From Parvularculaceae bacterium (lineage in GTDB: Bacteria > Pseudomonadota > Alphaproteobacteria > Caulobacterales > Parvularculaceae), in NCBI GenBank assembly GCA_021776475.1, contig JAJFFV010000005.1, positions 620,001-684,000 on the forward strand: DNA of 64,000 nt, read 5' to 3'. Of the stretch, positions 18,932-26,705 are shown in pieces; within the stretch, counting starts at the first letter, position 1; the number at the start of each line of letters is the position of its first letter. Made by a program: the position numbers and the translations under genes. The notes beneath the pieces are model-generated. The model did no database searches. It was not told the origin of the DNA and worked only from the letters and a program-made list of their open reading frames with translations.

Positions 18932-20247
18932 GTGAAAAGAAGGGCTTTTTTGGCCGCCTATTTGGAACAGAAAATAAACAAATCAGCGCAGAACCTGAGC
19001 GGGACGAACCCGTACCCGACGCAGCGACTGATAAACCTCTCTCAACAGGTCCAAAGACGTCTGCCGGTGTTTTGAGCGAACAGGAAAACACCGCCGCTTC
19101 TCGCAAACAGCATACCAGCGAGGTGACAGAACTTGATCACACAGCGGCGAGAGGAGAGCCAGCAGAAGTTCCCCCTAAACCGGCCACTCAACCGGTCGAA
19201 CCAGCAGACGGTATCGAGCCCTGTGCGGAGCCAGCTGTTGCTGAGACTATTGAGGATGCTGAGCAAAATGCTCAAGCCTCCCGTGTCATCATCACGGACG
19301 AACCTGAAAAGAAACACGGGTTCTTTGGCAGACTGACCCAAGGTTTATCGAAAACCTCAACCCAACTGAGCGACGGCGTCAGCGCAATCTTCACGAAACG
19401 CAAACTCGACAAAGAAACCCTGGAAGAACTGGAAGATCTTCTGATCACGGCAGATCTTGGGGTAAATGCAGCGGCGAGAATCACCGCTGCTCTTGCCAGG
19501 GACAAGTTTGACAAAGAAATCACCGATGAAGAAGTCAGGACTGTTCTTGCTGACCACATTGCCCAAAGCCTGACACCACTGGAAAAGCCGATTGAAATTA
19601 ATGCCGGCCACAAACCACACATTATCTTGATGACCGGGGTCAATGGCGCGGGCAAGACAACAACCATTGGCAAGCTCGCCCACAAATTTCGAGATGAAGG
19701 CAAAACCGTCATGCTGGCGGCTGCCGATACTTTTCGTGCGGCGGCCATTGAACAACTGACAGTTTGGGGTGACCGGGTTGGTGCACCCGTTATTGCGCGG
19801 GAGGTCGGTGCCGACGCCGCGGGGCTTGCTTTTGACGCCTTGAAGCAGGCGCAGGCACAAGATATCGACGTGCTCATGATCGACACCGCGGGCAGGTTGC
19901 AAAACCGAACTGAGCTGATGGATGAACTCGCCAAGATCGTCCGTGTGATCCGCAAACTGGATGAGAGTGCCCCACACGACACTATCCTCGTTCTCGACGC
20001 GACCGTGGGCCAAAACGCGATCAATCAGGCAGCTGTTTTTACTGAAATAGCTGGCGTTTCCGGTCTGGTCATGACCAAACTCGACGGTACCGCCCGTGGC
20101 GGCGTTTTGGTGGCACTGGCGGATAAATTTGCCCTGCCTATTCATTATGTCGGCGTGGGCGAAAGCGTCGAAGATCTTCAGGCTTTCAACGCAAATCAGT
20201 TCACTCAAGCCCTCACTGGTATCAGTTCAATGACGGAAGCAGCATGA
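18928..20247 (+). CDS. ftsY: Signal recognition particle receptor FtsY
   Basis: Membrane-associated SRP receptor GTPase that delivers ribosome-nascent chains to SecYEG. After an acidic, low-complexity N-terminal part (about residues 15-125) come the N domain and the G domain. G-domain motifs are GVNGAGKTTTIGKLA, DTFRAAAIEQL, DTAGR and TKLDGTARGG. A GTG at 18928 is chosen because AAGGG lies about ten bases upstream; the ATG at 18919 would leave no spacing. It overlaps mtaB and ispZ by four bases each. Ffh, its partner, is encoded at 49926-51416. Confidence 0.95.
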   Translation: MSEKKGFFGRLFGTENKQISAEPERDEPVPDAATDKPLSTGPKTSAGVLSEQENTAASRKQHTSEVTELDHTAARGEPAEVPPKPATQPVEPADGIEPCAEPAVAETIEDAEQNAQASRVIITDEPEKKHGFFGRLTQGLSKTSTQLSDGVSAIFTKRKLDKETLEELEDLLITADLGVNAAARITAALARDKFDKEITDEEVRTVLADHIAQSLTPLEKPIEINAGHKPHIILMTGVNGAGKTTTIGKLAHKFRDEGKTVMLAAADTFRAAAIEQLTVWGDRVGAPVIAREVGADAAGLAFDALKQAQAQDIDVLMIDTAGRLQNRTELMDELAKIVRVIRKLDESAPHDTILVLDATVGQNAINQAAVFTEIAGVSGLVMTKLDGTARGGVLVALADKFALPIHYVGVGESVEDLQAFNANQFTQALTGISSMTEAA

Positions 20248-21002
20248 CAAAAGAGATCAAGAGTACGGAACTGACCGGCGCGTCGAAAGTAGCTGTCGAA
20301 ATGGGACCGCTGGCGGCCTTCCTTATCGGCTATTTCATGGCCGACAAGATAGGGCCGGTACTTGATCAGACCTTCGACAGCGACATGTTCGGTTCAGGTA
20401 AAGCTGTTTTTGTTGCGACCGCCTTGTTTATGCCGGCATTTGTCGTGGCCTCAGCCTACTCAATCTGGAAAGAGCGACGTGTTTCCCCGATGCTTATGTT
20501 GATGGGCGTTTTGGTGATCGGCTTCGGCTCTCTGACGCTGATTTTTCAAAACAAGATCTTCTACTATATGAAGTCGACATTCGCCTACCTACTGTTCGCG
20601 GGCATTCTTGGCGGTGGCATGTTCATCGGCCGAGATTTCCTGAAGATGATCATGGGCAGCGCAATTCATATGGTTGACACAGCATGGCGGAAACTGACCT
20701 GGCGTTTTTTCTGGTTGTATATTGCACTGGCCGTGGGCAACGAAATTTTATGGCGCACGATGACGCCGGGTTGCCCGCCAGAAGGGAGCTGCGCTGCAGA
20801 AGCGCTCTATGTGAACATTGAAACTTTTGGTTTCATGGCGCTGATCTTCATTTTCATCATTGCCCAAACACCTTTTATCTCAAAACATATGATTGAAGAT
20901 AAAGAGGAGCCAGATAAAGAAATGGTGGAGGTGTCAGCATCCCAGGCCTCTCCCAAAAACGACACTTTGTCAGCGCCGCTCGATTCCAAAAAGCCGCTTT
21001 AA
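20244..21002 (+). CDS. ispZ: Inner membrane-spanning protein YciB (septation protein A family)
   Basis: A protein of 252 residues with about six helices. The family-typical motifs are VEMGPLAAFLIGYF near the start and, later, HMVDTAWRKLTWRFFWLYIA followed by NEILWRTM. It extends past the family's usual 180-210 residues with a charged, Ser/Pro-rich tail (about residues 218-252). YciB proteins act in envelope and cell-division maintenance; the biochemical role is unclear. It overlaps ftsY by four bases, and its stop overlaps that of the convergent Nudix gene by four. Confidence 0.9.
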   Translation: MTKEIKSTELTGASKVAVEMGPLAAFLIGYFMADKIGPVLDQTFDSDMFGSGKAVFVATALFMPAFVVASAYSIWKERRVSPMLMLMGVLVIGFGSLTLIFQNKIFYYMKSTFAYLLFAGILGGGMFIGRDFLKMIMGSAIHMVDTAWRKLTWRFFWLYIALAVGNEILWRTMTPGCPPEGSCAAEALYVNIETFGFMALIFIFIIAQTPFISKHMIEDKEEPDKEMVEVSASQASPKNDTLSAPLDSKKPL

Positions 21003-21553
21003 AGGCCGTCAACGGGATTGCTAAAAGGCGCAAAGTCGCTTCGTTCCTCGGTCTCTTTGTATTGCTTCAAGGCCCAGTACACGCTGGGAAAGGCGAGATC
21101 AGTCCACGGGATGTCCTGCCAGGCAAACAGCCCAACCTCTTCGCTTTCCAATCCAGGGGCGATAGAGTCTGGGTTTTCCAATTTTGTGCGGAACATAATT
21201 TGTACCTGCGAAATATGAGGAACGCTGTAATAAGCGAGAATACGGTCGATTGTCAGCCGCGCACGCGCTTCCTCCCAGGCCTCACGCAGGGCAGCATTTT
21301 CAACTGTTTCCTGTAATTCCATATACCCGGCAGGCAAGGTCCAAAAACCCTTGCGCGGTTCTATTGCCCGTTTGCAGAGTAAAATTCGGCCATTCGCTAC
21401 AGCGATCGAACCCACAACGATCTTTGGGTTGTGATAGTCAATAAATTTGCAACGGACACATACTGAGCGTTCTCTGTCTTCCCCTTCGGGCACTTCCAAA
21501 ACAAACTCAGGTTGAAGATTATCGGTGTTCACCGTGCTTTTCTCCTTGCCCAT
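20999..21553 (-). CDS. Nudix hydrolase with zinc-ribbon-like N-terminus
   Basis: A protein of 184 residues. A full Nudix box spans residues 76-96 (G, five residues, E, seven residues, REAWEEA), so a divalent-metal pyrophosphohydrolase activity is expected. The N-terminal VCVRC (Cys32, Cys35) before DYHNPKIVVGSI resembles the start of the zinc ribbon in NudC-like and ADP-sugar pyrophosphatases, though I see no second CxxC. The conserved GLFAWQDIPW segment recalls ADP-ribose/NAD-type Nudix enzymes. The substrate is not certain. Convergent with ispZ. Confidence 0.88.
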   Translation of the reverse strand: MGKEKSTVNTDNLQPEFVLEVPEGEDRERSVCVRCKFIDYHNPKIVVGSIAVANGRILLCKRAIEPRKGFWTLPAGYMELQETVENAALREAWEEARARLTIDRILAYYSVPHISQVQIMFRTKLENPDSIAPGLESEEVGLFAWQDIPWTDLAFPSVYWALKQYKETEERSDFAPFSNPVDGL

Positions 21554-21628
21554 CGGATCGAATGTGAGTAATTCTGGCCACAGATAGTTCGCTTTACCTA
21601 TTTTTTTTCATAATTTCTGCAAAAATCC

Positions 21629-21661
21629 TTGCAAAAACTGCCGACACCGGACAGTTTGCAA
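21629..21661. promoter_or_regulatory. Imperfect inverted repeat before the MarR gene
   Basis: TTGCAAAAACTG and CAGTTTGCAA flank an 11-base spacer, 127 bp before the MarR start. A further TGCAAAAA lies just upstream, giving three TTGCAAA-like elements. MarR proteins commonly bind such repeats and autoregulate, so this is a candidate operator. The region before it is AT-rich and likely holds the promoter. Confidence 0.35.
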
Positions 21662-21787
21662 ATGTTTGTTAACAGATACAAGGCAAACACCGTATCACGG
21701 AGCGACTAAGGGGCATTCGAACTTCCCGCTCCGCGTACTGAAGCAGAGTTAGATCACACTGCAAACAAACCTAATAAGAGGAAAATC

Positions 21788-22402
21788 ATGGCAAAATTCT
21801 CGCTGCAAAAATCACCGGGACACCTACTGCGCCGCGCGCAACAATACTCCTATGACTTGTATGCCAAAGAAGTTGGCAAAACCGGCCCAACACCACGTCA
21901 ATTCGCTGTTCTGCATACTGTCTCTGAAGATGAAGGCCTGAGTCAGACCGACCTGGTCCGTAAGACAGGTATCGACCGGTCTACACTGGCTGATATGATT
22001 TCCCGCCTAATCAAAAAAGGCTATCTCGCACGCCAGCGCACAAAGACTGATGCTCGTGCGAACTCCGTGAAGCTGACAGGAGCTGGCAAAAGAGTGCTGA
22101 GTTCTGCGTCTGCCAAGGTCACCAAAGCAGAAACGGCCGCCCTCAATGTTCTGCCGAAGTCACAACAATCCGGCTTCATGAGAGCGCTTACGACCTATGC
22201 CGAGGCACTCGACAAGATCGAAGCTGAAATGATGGCACCGAAGAAACGGGCGACCAAGAAAAAGGCGACTAAAAAGAAGAAAGCCGCCAAGAAAAAAACA
22301 GCGCGCAAAGCAGCCAAGAGGAAAGCGCCAGCTCGCAAAAAAGCCGCCAAGAAAAAGGCGCCTGCGAAAAGAAAAGCCGCCAAGCGCAAGAAGAAAAAAT
22401 AA
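21788..22402 (+). CDS. MarR-family regulator with a C-terminal histone H1-like tail
   Basis: A protein of 204 residues. Residues 1-148 form a MarR domain: a winged helix (LSQTDLVRKTGIDRSTLADM) and the KTDARANSVKLTGAG wing. Residues 151-204 are almost only Lys, Ala, Arg, Pro and Thr in repeats such as KKAAKKK and KRKAPARKK, similar to bacterial histone H1-like proteins and AlgP tails. The tail should bind DNA without sequence preference. AGAGGA precedes the ATG. The gene is single, with its own promoter and terminator. Function is likely chromatin-like regulation, but targets are unknown. Confidence 0.88.
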   Translation: MAKFSLQKSPGHLLRRAQQYSYDLYAKEVGKTGPTPRQFAVLHTVSEDEGLSQTDLVRKTGIDRSTLADMISRLIKKGYLARQRTKTDARANSVKLTGAGKRVLSSASAKVTKAETAALNVLPKSQQSGFMRALTTYAEALDKIEAEMMAPKKRATKKKATKKKKAAKKKTARKAAKRKAPARKKAAKKKAPAKRKAAKRKKKK

Positions 22403-22432
22403 GGCTTCAGATTTTAAAAAATCTGAGCCTTC
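22395..22432 (-). terminator. Terminator for xthA, reading leftward
   Basis: On the reverse strand, a hairpin (AAGGCTCAGATTT / AAATCTGAAGCCTT) is followed by ATTTTTTC. The T tract overlaps the last Lys codons of the MarR gene. It ends the xthA transcript from the right. Confidence 0.65.
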
Positions 22433-22436
22433 AAGA

Positions 22437-22469
22437 ATGCCGCCGGGTTGCCGGCGGCATTTGTTTTTT
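22437..22469 (+). terminator. Strong terminator for the MarR gene
   Basis: A perfect ten-base-pair hairpin (ATGCCGCCGG, GTTG loop, CCGGCGGCAT) is followed by TTGTTTTTT, 34 bp after the MarR stop. It lies next to the leftward hairpin, so the two convergent units have back-to-back terminators. Confidence 0.92.
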
Positions 22470-22531
22470 GGCGATCAATTCTCAGCGAGCGGCGGCTCGA
22501 TCAGTCCAACATGTTGTAGAAATTCACTTGC

Positions 22532-23332
22532 TTATACATTTAAAACCAAAGACACCGGCACGTGGTCCGATGCCTTTTCCCAGCCACGCGCATCATCGTG
22601 AATAGCGTAGGCGGATTTGCCACCAGCGAGCGCCGCTTTTTTTAACGCTGGGGTCACCCAGATATGGTCAAGGCGTCGCCCACGATTGGAGGTCCGCCAA
22701 TCCTTGGCCCGGTATGACCACCATGTGTAGAGTTTTTCCGGTTCAGGCACCAATGCGCGCGCGATATCCAGCCACTTTCCTTTATCGACCACGTCCTGCA
22801 GATGATCGACTTCCACTGGGGTATGGGAGACAACTTTCAAGAGTTGTTTGTGTGACCACACATCATTTTCACTCGGTGCAACATTCAAATCACCGACAAG
22901 GATCGATTTTTTGGCGATCTCGGCCGGAAACCAGCCGGCCATCTCTTTCAGGAACGCAAGTTTATGGCTAAATTTTTCGTTTACTTTGGGATTAGGTTCG
23001 TCGCCACCTGACGGCACATAAAAATTATGAACCTGGAGCCCACCCTGAAGCTTCACACTAATATGTCTCGTATCATCTTTCTTGCAAAACTGATGTGCCT
23101 TCTCTTCTGTAAAAGGATGTTTTGAGATGATGGCAACGCCGTGATACCCTTTTTGACCGTGGATAGCTATATGCTCGTATCCGGCCTTGTGGATCGCTTT
23201 CGCGGGAAACTGATCGTTGACGCATTTAATTTCCTGAAGACACAGGATGTCAGGCTTTTCCTCTCTTAGAAATCGCTCAACAAGTGCGATACGCAGGCGA
23301 ACGGAATTGATATTCCATGTGGCAATCTTCAT
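22532..23332 (-). CDS. xthA: Exodeoxyribonuclease III
   Basis: Apurinic/apyrimidinic endonuclease and 3'-5' exonuclease of base-excision repair. Motifs are the N-terminal MKIATWNINSVRLR, LCLQEIK with the metal-binding Glu, GYHGVAI, a central VGDLNVAPSENDVW with catalytic Asp/Asn, and the C-terminal RLDHIW and SDHVPV with the catalytic His. The length of 266 residues is normal. It ends in a divided convergent region with its own terminator. It precedes no obvious operon partner; the GST upstream (23345) is 12 bp away on the same strand and may be cotranscribed. Confidence 0.96.
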   Translation of the reverse strand: MKIATWNINSVRLRIALVERFLREEKPDILCLQEIKCVNDQFPAKAIHKAGYEHIAIHGQKGYHGVAIISKHPFTEEKAHQFCKKDDTRHISVKLQGGLQVHNFYVPSGGDEPNPKVNEKFSHKLAFLKEMAGWFPAEIAKKSILVGDLNVAPSENDVWSHKQLLKVVSHTPVEVDHLQDVVDKGKWLDIARALVPEPEKLYTWWSYRAKDWRTSNRGRRLDHIWVTPALKKAALAGGKSAYAIHDDARGWEKASDHVPVSLVLNV

Positions 23333-23344
23333 GAAGTCCCCTTA

Positions 23345-23953
23345 TCAGGCCGCGAGCCGCGGATCTGTTTTCTTATGAAAATCAGTTTCCAGTTCCTGAG
23401 CAGCCCAGCCAGCCAGCCGAGGATATTTTGCCTGCCAATCAATATGCGGCAGTCGGAACATTAAATAGTCAAGGGTCACACCAAACGACAGATGCGGCAT
23501 GAGTCGGTGCTCTGTCAGACGGGGCAATTCGTCGGCCATGGCCGAAACACCACTCAAAATGTTTTCCTGCCAGCGCTCCATCCACATCGCCGATTGTTCA
23601 GTTTTCGGTCGGCGCATTTCCATGACGCTCGCAAGGGCCGCGTCCAGCACCCCATTGCTTAGAGCATAAAGTGTTCGGATATGATGGGGAGAAATATCTT
23701 GATGTTCGAACAAACCGGACCCGTTGCCCAATTGATCAAGGTAGTCAACGATTACCGAACTGTCGAACAGGATCGAGCCGTCATCGAGTTCTAGAGCGGG
23801 AATTTTACCCAACGGGTTCCTCGCCTGGAGCGCTGGCCGTTCTTCAAAAGGGTTTATGGAAACGACTTCGACGGCGCTGGTCAGAACATGATGATCAATC
23901 ACCGCCAGAACATTCCGAACAAAGGGCGAGGTCAGAGAATGATAAAGTTTCAC
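23345..23953 (-). CDS. Glutathione S-transferase family protein
   Basis: A protein of 202 residues. The N-terminal thioredoxin fold starts KLYHSLTSPFVRNV, with Ser-Pro in the place of the catalytic Ser/Cys, and includes the cis-Pro GKIPAL and the gamma-glutamyl-binding FDSSVIVDYL. The rest is the helical GST domain. The GTG at 23953 has AGGAG at nine bases, while the longer frame has no ribosome site. Substrate unknown. It shares a divergent promoter gap of 62 bp with the TSUP gene. Confidence 0.88.
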   Translation of the reverse strand: MKLYHSLTSPFVRNVLAVIDHHVLTSAVEVVSINPFEERPALQARNPLGKIPALELDDGSILFDSSVIVDYLDQLGNGSGLFEHQDISPHHIRTLYALSNGVLDAALASVMEMRRPKTEQSAMWMERWQENILSGVSAMADELPRLTEHRLMPHLSFGVTLDYLMFRLPHIDWQAKYPRLAGWAAQELETDFHKKTDPRLAA

Positions 23954-24015
23954 AGTTTCGCTCTCCTGTGCCCCGCGCTTGGCATAAGTCTGGTTACACC
24001 ATAAACCGGTCAAAG

Positions 24016-24789
24016 ATGGAACCATTCAGTTTCTTACCACCGGAGATGCCGCATTATTGGCAGGCTGCGCTGATCATCCTGTTCAGTTTTGTCGGTTCTG
24101 CCATCACCGCCGCCTTCAGTATCGGCGGCGGTCTGCTGTTGATCGCGATAATAAGTTTCCTGGTACCTGCAGGGGCGGTAATTCCAGTGCATGGCGCTAT
24201 CATGATCGGTTCTAATGCAGGGCGCGCGTCATTGCTTTTTCGCTACATCGACTGGCGTATTATCGGCTGGTTCACGGCCGGTGCCTTATTGGGCGCACTG
24301 TTCGGCTCAAGAGTGGTTGCGGTGCTTCCAGCTTGGGCGTTCCGGCTGTCGATTGCCGGGTTTATCTTGTTTACCCAATGGGGGCCCAAACTAAAGGCCA
24401 TCGGCCTTGGTCCGAGGGCGTATGTTGTCTCTGGTGCGATCTCAACTTTTCTGACACTTTTTGTCGGCGCTTCCGGTCCGTTTATGACCACTGTTATTTC
24501 CAAGGCCCACCACCTTGCCAGGCAGGGACTGATCGCAACGACCGGCGCTTGTATGACACTACAGCACGGGCTGAAAGTTGTCGTCTTTGCGGCAGCCGGG
24601 TTTTTCTACGCTCCGTGGCTACCGTTGATTGTTGCAGCGCTGGTCAGTGGGTTTTTCGGCACGCTTCTCGGCACGCGACTGTTGGGCCACCTGCCAGAGC
24701 ACGTATTCCGTAGGGTACTGAAATGGCTGTTAACTGGGATAGCCGTTTATTTGATCATCCTTGTGCTAATAAATAATATCGCAGGATAA
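24016..24789 (+). CDS. TSUP (TauE/SafE) family membrane transporter
   Basis: A protein of 257 residues with seven to eight helices and two internal repeats. The first half has GSAITAAFSIGGGLLLIA and VIPVHGAIMIGSNAGR; the second has LFVGASGPFMTTVI with the related Gly/Pro pattern, plus VSGFFGTLLGTRLLG. Such proteins move sulfite, organosulfonates or other anions across the inner membrane. The start at 24016 is chosen over an upstream frame opening because it gives a proper first helix. The substrate cannot be read here. Divergent from the GST gene. Confidence 0.88.
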   Translation: MEPFSFLPPEMPHYWQAALIILFSFVGSAITAAFSIGGGLLLIAIISFLVPAGAVIPVHGAIMIGSNAGRASLLFRYIDWRIIGWFTAGALLGALFGSRVVAVLPAWAFRLSIAGFILFTQWGPKLKAIGLGPRAYVVSGAISTFLTLFVGASGPFMTTVISKAHHLARQGLIATTGACMTLQHGLKVVVFAAAGFFYAPWLPLIVAALVSGFFGTLLGTRLLGHLPEHVFRRVLKWLLTGIAVYLIILVLINNIAG

Positions 24790-24791
24790 TT

Positions 24792-25394
24792 CTAAAACAG
24801 GTTAAAGCTTTGACCGACAATCCCCACAGGCCAGCGGCCGAGTTCAAACAAGCGCAATTTTAACGCGAATATGTGATCGTCCGCGGCAAACTCGGGATCG
24901 GCCGCCGCCGCCAGCAAAGCAAGTCCGGCACCATAGGCTGTTTGTACTGCGCTGCCTACGGAGAGATTATGGACGTTCTCGTCCACCATGTCCCACAGGG
25001 CCGCAGTATCAAGCAGTGCACTTTTGGCGGCGTGGCCAGCCTTGTCCGTCACGACCGAGAGACCAAGTTGCAAAGCTTCTTCCGACATAATTTCAAGCGC
25101 CCGTGTAGCAAGATCGGCGCGTGCGAGCTCTTCTGCTTCCCAGGCCTGATTGGTCCAGTCAAAAGTTTCTGCAGACGCAGCTGCATCACCCCAGTCGGCA
25201 AGTATTGCAACGTCGATATCCGGGAAACCAAGCTGATCAAGGTAATCTCCCGCGACCGCACGCGCGGTTGGTGTCAATGGCTCACCCAGACGCGAAAACC
25301 AGGCGATATCTTCCAGCCCATCAGCAAAACGCCGCAGCCGAGAGAGCGCCGGCAATTCACGCTCCAATTGTTCCAGATCTTCGTCGTTACTCAT
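24792..25394 (-). CDS. Hypothetical protein, alpha-helical, unrecognised
   Basis: A soluble protein of 200 residues, acidic and Ala/Leu-rich, with no signal peptide and no cysteine. It starts MSNDEDLEQLERELPALSRL and contains WFSRLGEPLTPTARAV, LDQLGFPDIDVAI and several Ala-rich helices. Two Trp lie near residues 67-85. It ends two bases from the convergent TSUP gene's stop. I do not recognise the family; the regular composition suggests an ordinary conserved gene rather than a decaying one. Confidence 0.6.
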   Translation of the reverse strand: MSNDEDLEQLERELPALSRLRRFADGLEDIAWFSRLGEPLTPTARAVAGDYLDQLGFPDIDVAILADWGDAAASAETFDWTNQAWEAEELARADLATRALEIMSEEALQLGLSVVTDKAGHAAKSALLDTAALWDMVDENVHNLSVGSAVQTAYGAGLALLAAAADPEFAADDHIFALKLRLFELGRWPVGIVGQSFNLF

Positions 25395-25442
25395 ATCATC
25401 TCATCGGCGCGCGAAGGTGCAATCGCAAACACTTTTTCGAAT

Positions 25443-25472
25443 AAAAAAAAGCGCCCGGCAAAGCCGGGCGCA
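25443..25472 (-). terminator. Terminator between the LolA-like gene and 24792-25394
   Basis: On the reverse strand, GCGCCCGGC / GCCGGGCGC with a TTT loop forms a nine-base-pair stem followed by eight T. It lies 180 bp beyond the LolA-like stop and 49 bp before the next gene start. Nothing else is seen in the 258 bp gap. Confidence 0.88.
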
Positions 25473-25652
25473 ATCTTGCGCTGTAGCGCCTGCGCCGGGA
25501 GGGGAAATCCGGCGACGCGGGATGCGGATCTGCAAGCGGGGGGCGACGCTGATCCAACACCAATTCCGCGTAGTGTTACCTTAACGCATCAGTCGCCATC
25601 TTTTCAAGTTAACTTTGCGAAAAATTCTTGCCTGTGGACAAAAAAGTCACAC

Positions 25653-26516
25653 TCAGCGATCCCGCGTGAAGGACAATCCGGAGTCAGGGATCCTGAATGT
25701 CCGATTGGGAATGCGAACCCCTTCGCTGACATTATCTAGATCAACAATGGTATAATTCTCCGCTGCATCGACAATCACCCAGCGAACCAACTTCAACTCA
25801 GGTGCAGCAAAGGTCATGATCAGCCGGCCCTCAGTCTCTTCATCTGTTGATGCCAGAATAAGATTCACGGAGTTTTCAGCGCGCAAGACCTCCTGCAATA
25901 CAGCATCATCGGTTTTGACTTCGGGGCTCAGCAGAAATTTCAGCGGCGTCTTACCGACAGGATAACTATCCGTCGTCTCCAAATCGGCATCATGCACGTA
26001 AACCAGTCCTTGCGTTGCCACGATCAGGGTCGGATTTGGCTCGTCATACTCAAAGCGCAGGCGGCCAGGACGAGACATCTGCAAAGTGCCCGTGGAAACA
26101 TTTCCGCTTGGTGCAGTCTGAATGAAATTCGCCGACATGGTTTCAACACTTTGGAGATAATCTGCAACAAGCGTGAAGATCTCTTCATCAGACTTGTCAG
26201 CAAAAACCAGGGGCCCGGTTGTGTACTCAACAAAGTCGCCCTCAACAGTCTCGACCGATGGTGGCTGAATTTCGGCCGTATAAGGGGCTTCCATGCCAGC
26301 GGTTGTTGGTTTCAATGTTTGCTCCGATGTTTGCTCCGATGTTTGCTCCGCCAATTCGGACTGAAGCTGCGCAGCATTCAGATCCTCAGCGTTGGTTACC
26401 TGAGCGAGCACGATAGGTTGTCCTTCTTCAACAGCCCCGTCAGGCACCGGCGTAGGGTCAGCAATGCTGACAGCAAAAACGCTCAGGCAAGGCACCAACA
26501 AATCCATAACCGCCAT
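25653..26516 (-). CDS. lolA: LolA-like outer-membrane lipoprotein carrier with long N-terminal extension
   Basis: A protein of 287 residues with an N-terminal hydrophobic/signal region and a LolA-like fold at about residues 105-287: DYLQSVETMSANFIQTAP, GTLQMSRPGRLRFEY, then QGLVYVHDADLETTDSYPVG and TPLKFLLSP. LolA carries lipoproteins across the periplasm. The 70 extra residues between signal and domain are rich in Gln, Glu and Thr and include three copies of SEQT, encoded by a 12-bp tandem repeat. That linker has no counterpart in standard LolA of about 200 residues. Confidence 0.85.
   Translation of the reverse strand: MAVMDLLVPCLSVFAVSIADPTPVPDGAVEEGQPIVLAQVTNAEDLNAAQLQSELAEQTSEQTSEQTLKPTTAGMEAPYTAEIQPPSVETVEGDFVEYTTGPLVFADKSDEEIFTLVADYLQSVETMSANFIQTAPSGNVSTGTLQMSRPGRLRFEYDEPNPTLIVATQGLVYVHDADLETTDSYPVGKTPLKFLLSPEVKTDDAVLQEVLRAENSVNLILASTDEETEGRLIMTFAAPELKLVRWVIVDAAENYTIVDLDNVSEGVRIPNRTFRIPDSGLSFTRDR
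26315..26350 (-). repeat. Three perfect copies of a 12-bp tandem repeat inside lolA
   Basis: The unit CGGAGCAAACAT on the reverse strand occurs three times without mismatch (26315-26326, 26327-26338, 26339-26350) and encodes SEQT in frame. Perfect copies suggest recent slippage and possible length variation between strains. Confidence 0.85.
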
Positions 26517-26705
26517 TGTCTATTCCCATCCATCTCTAGCGTCGTTCAAGCCCAACTTAGGCGCAGGCATGCGCGAAAGGAAGGTTACTGTTTGGCAGGA
26601 ATGTGGCCGGTGTTCACTTTTTTGTCAGCAAGCACGGAGAGAAAAAGATAGTCTCCGCATCCAAGATCAGGCACTTATGGACCCTATTATAAGAAGGAAC
26701 CGGCT

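Noticed and set aside
19272-20208. Two long minus-strand frames (250 and 283 codons) across ftsY
   Set aside because: They are antisense to the FtsY GTPase motifs, overlap each other in different frames and show no domain.
24873-25739. Plus-strand frame of 288 codons across the 24792-25394 gene and terminator
   Set aside because: It would read through a clear terminator hairpin and into the lolA 3' end; composition is that of antisense sequence.
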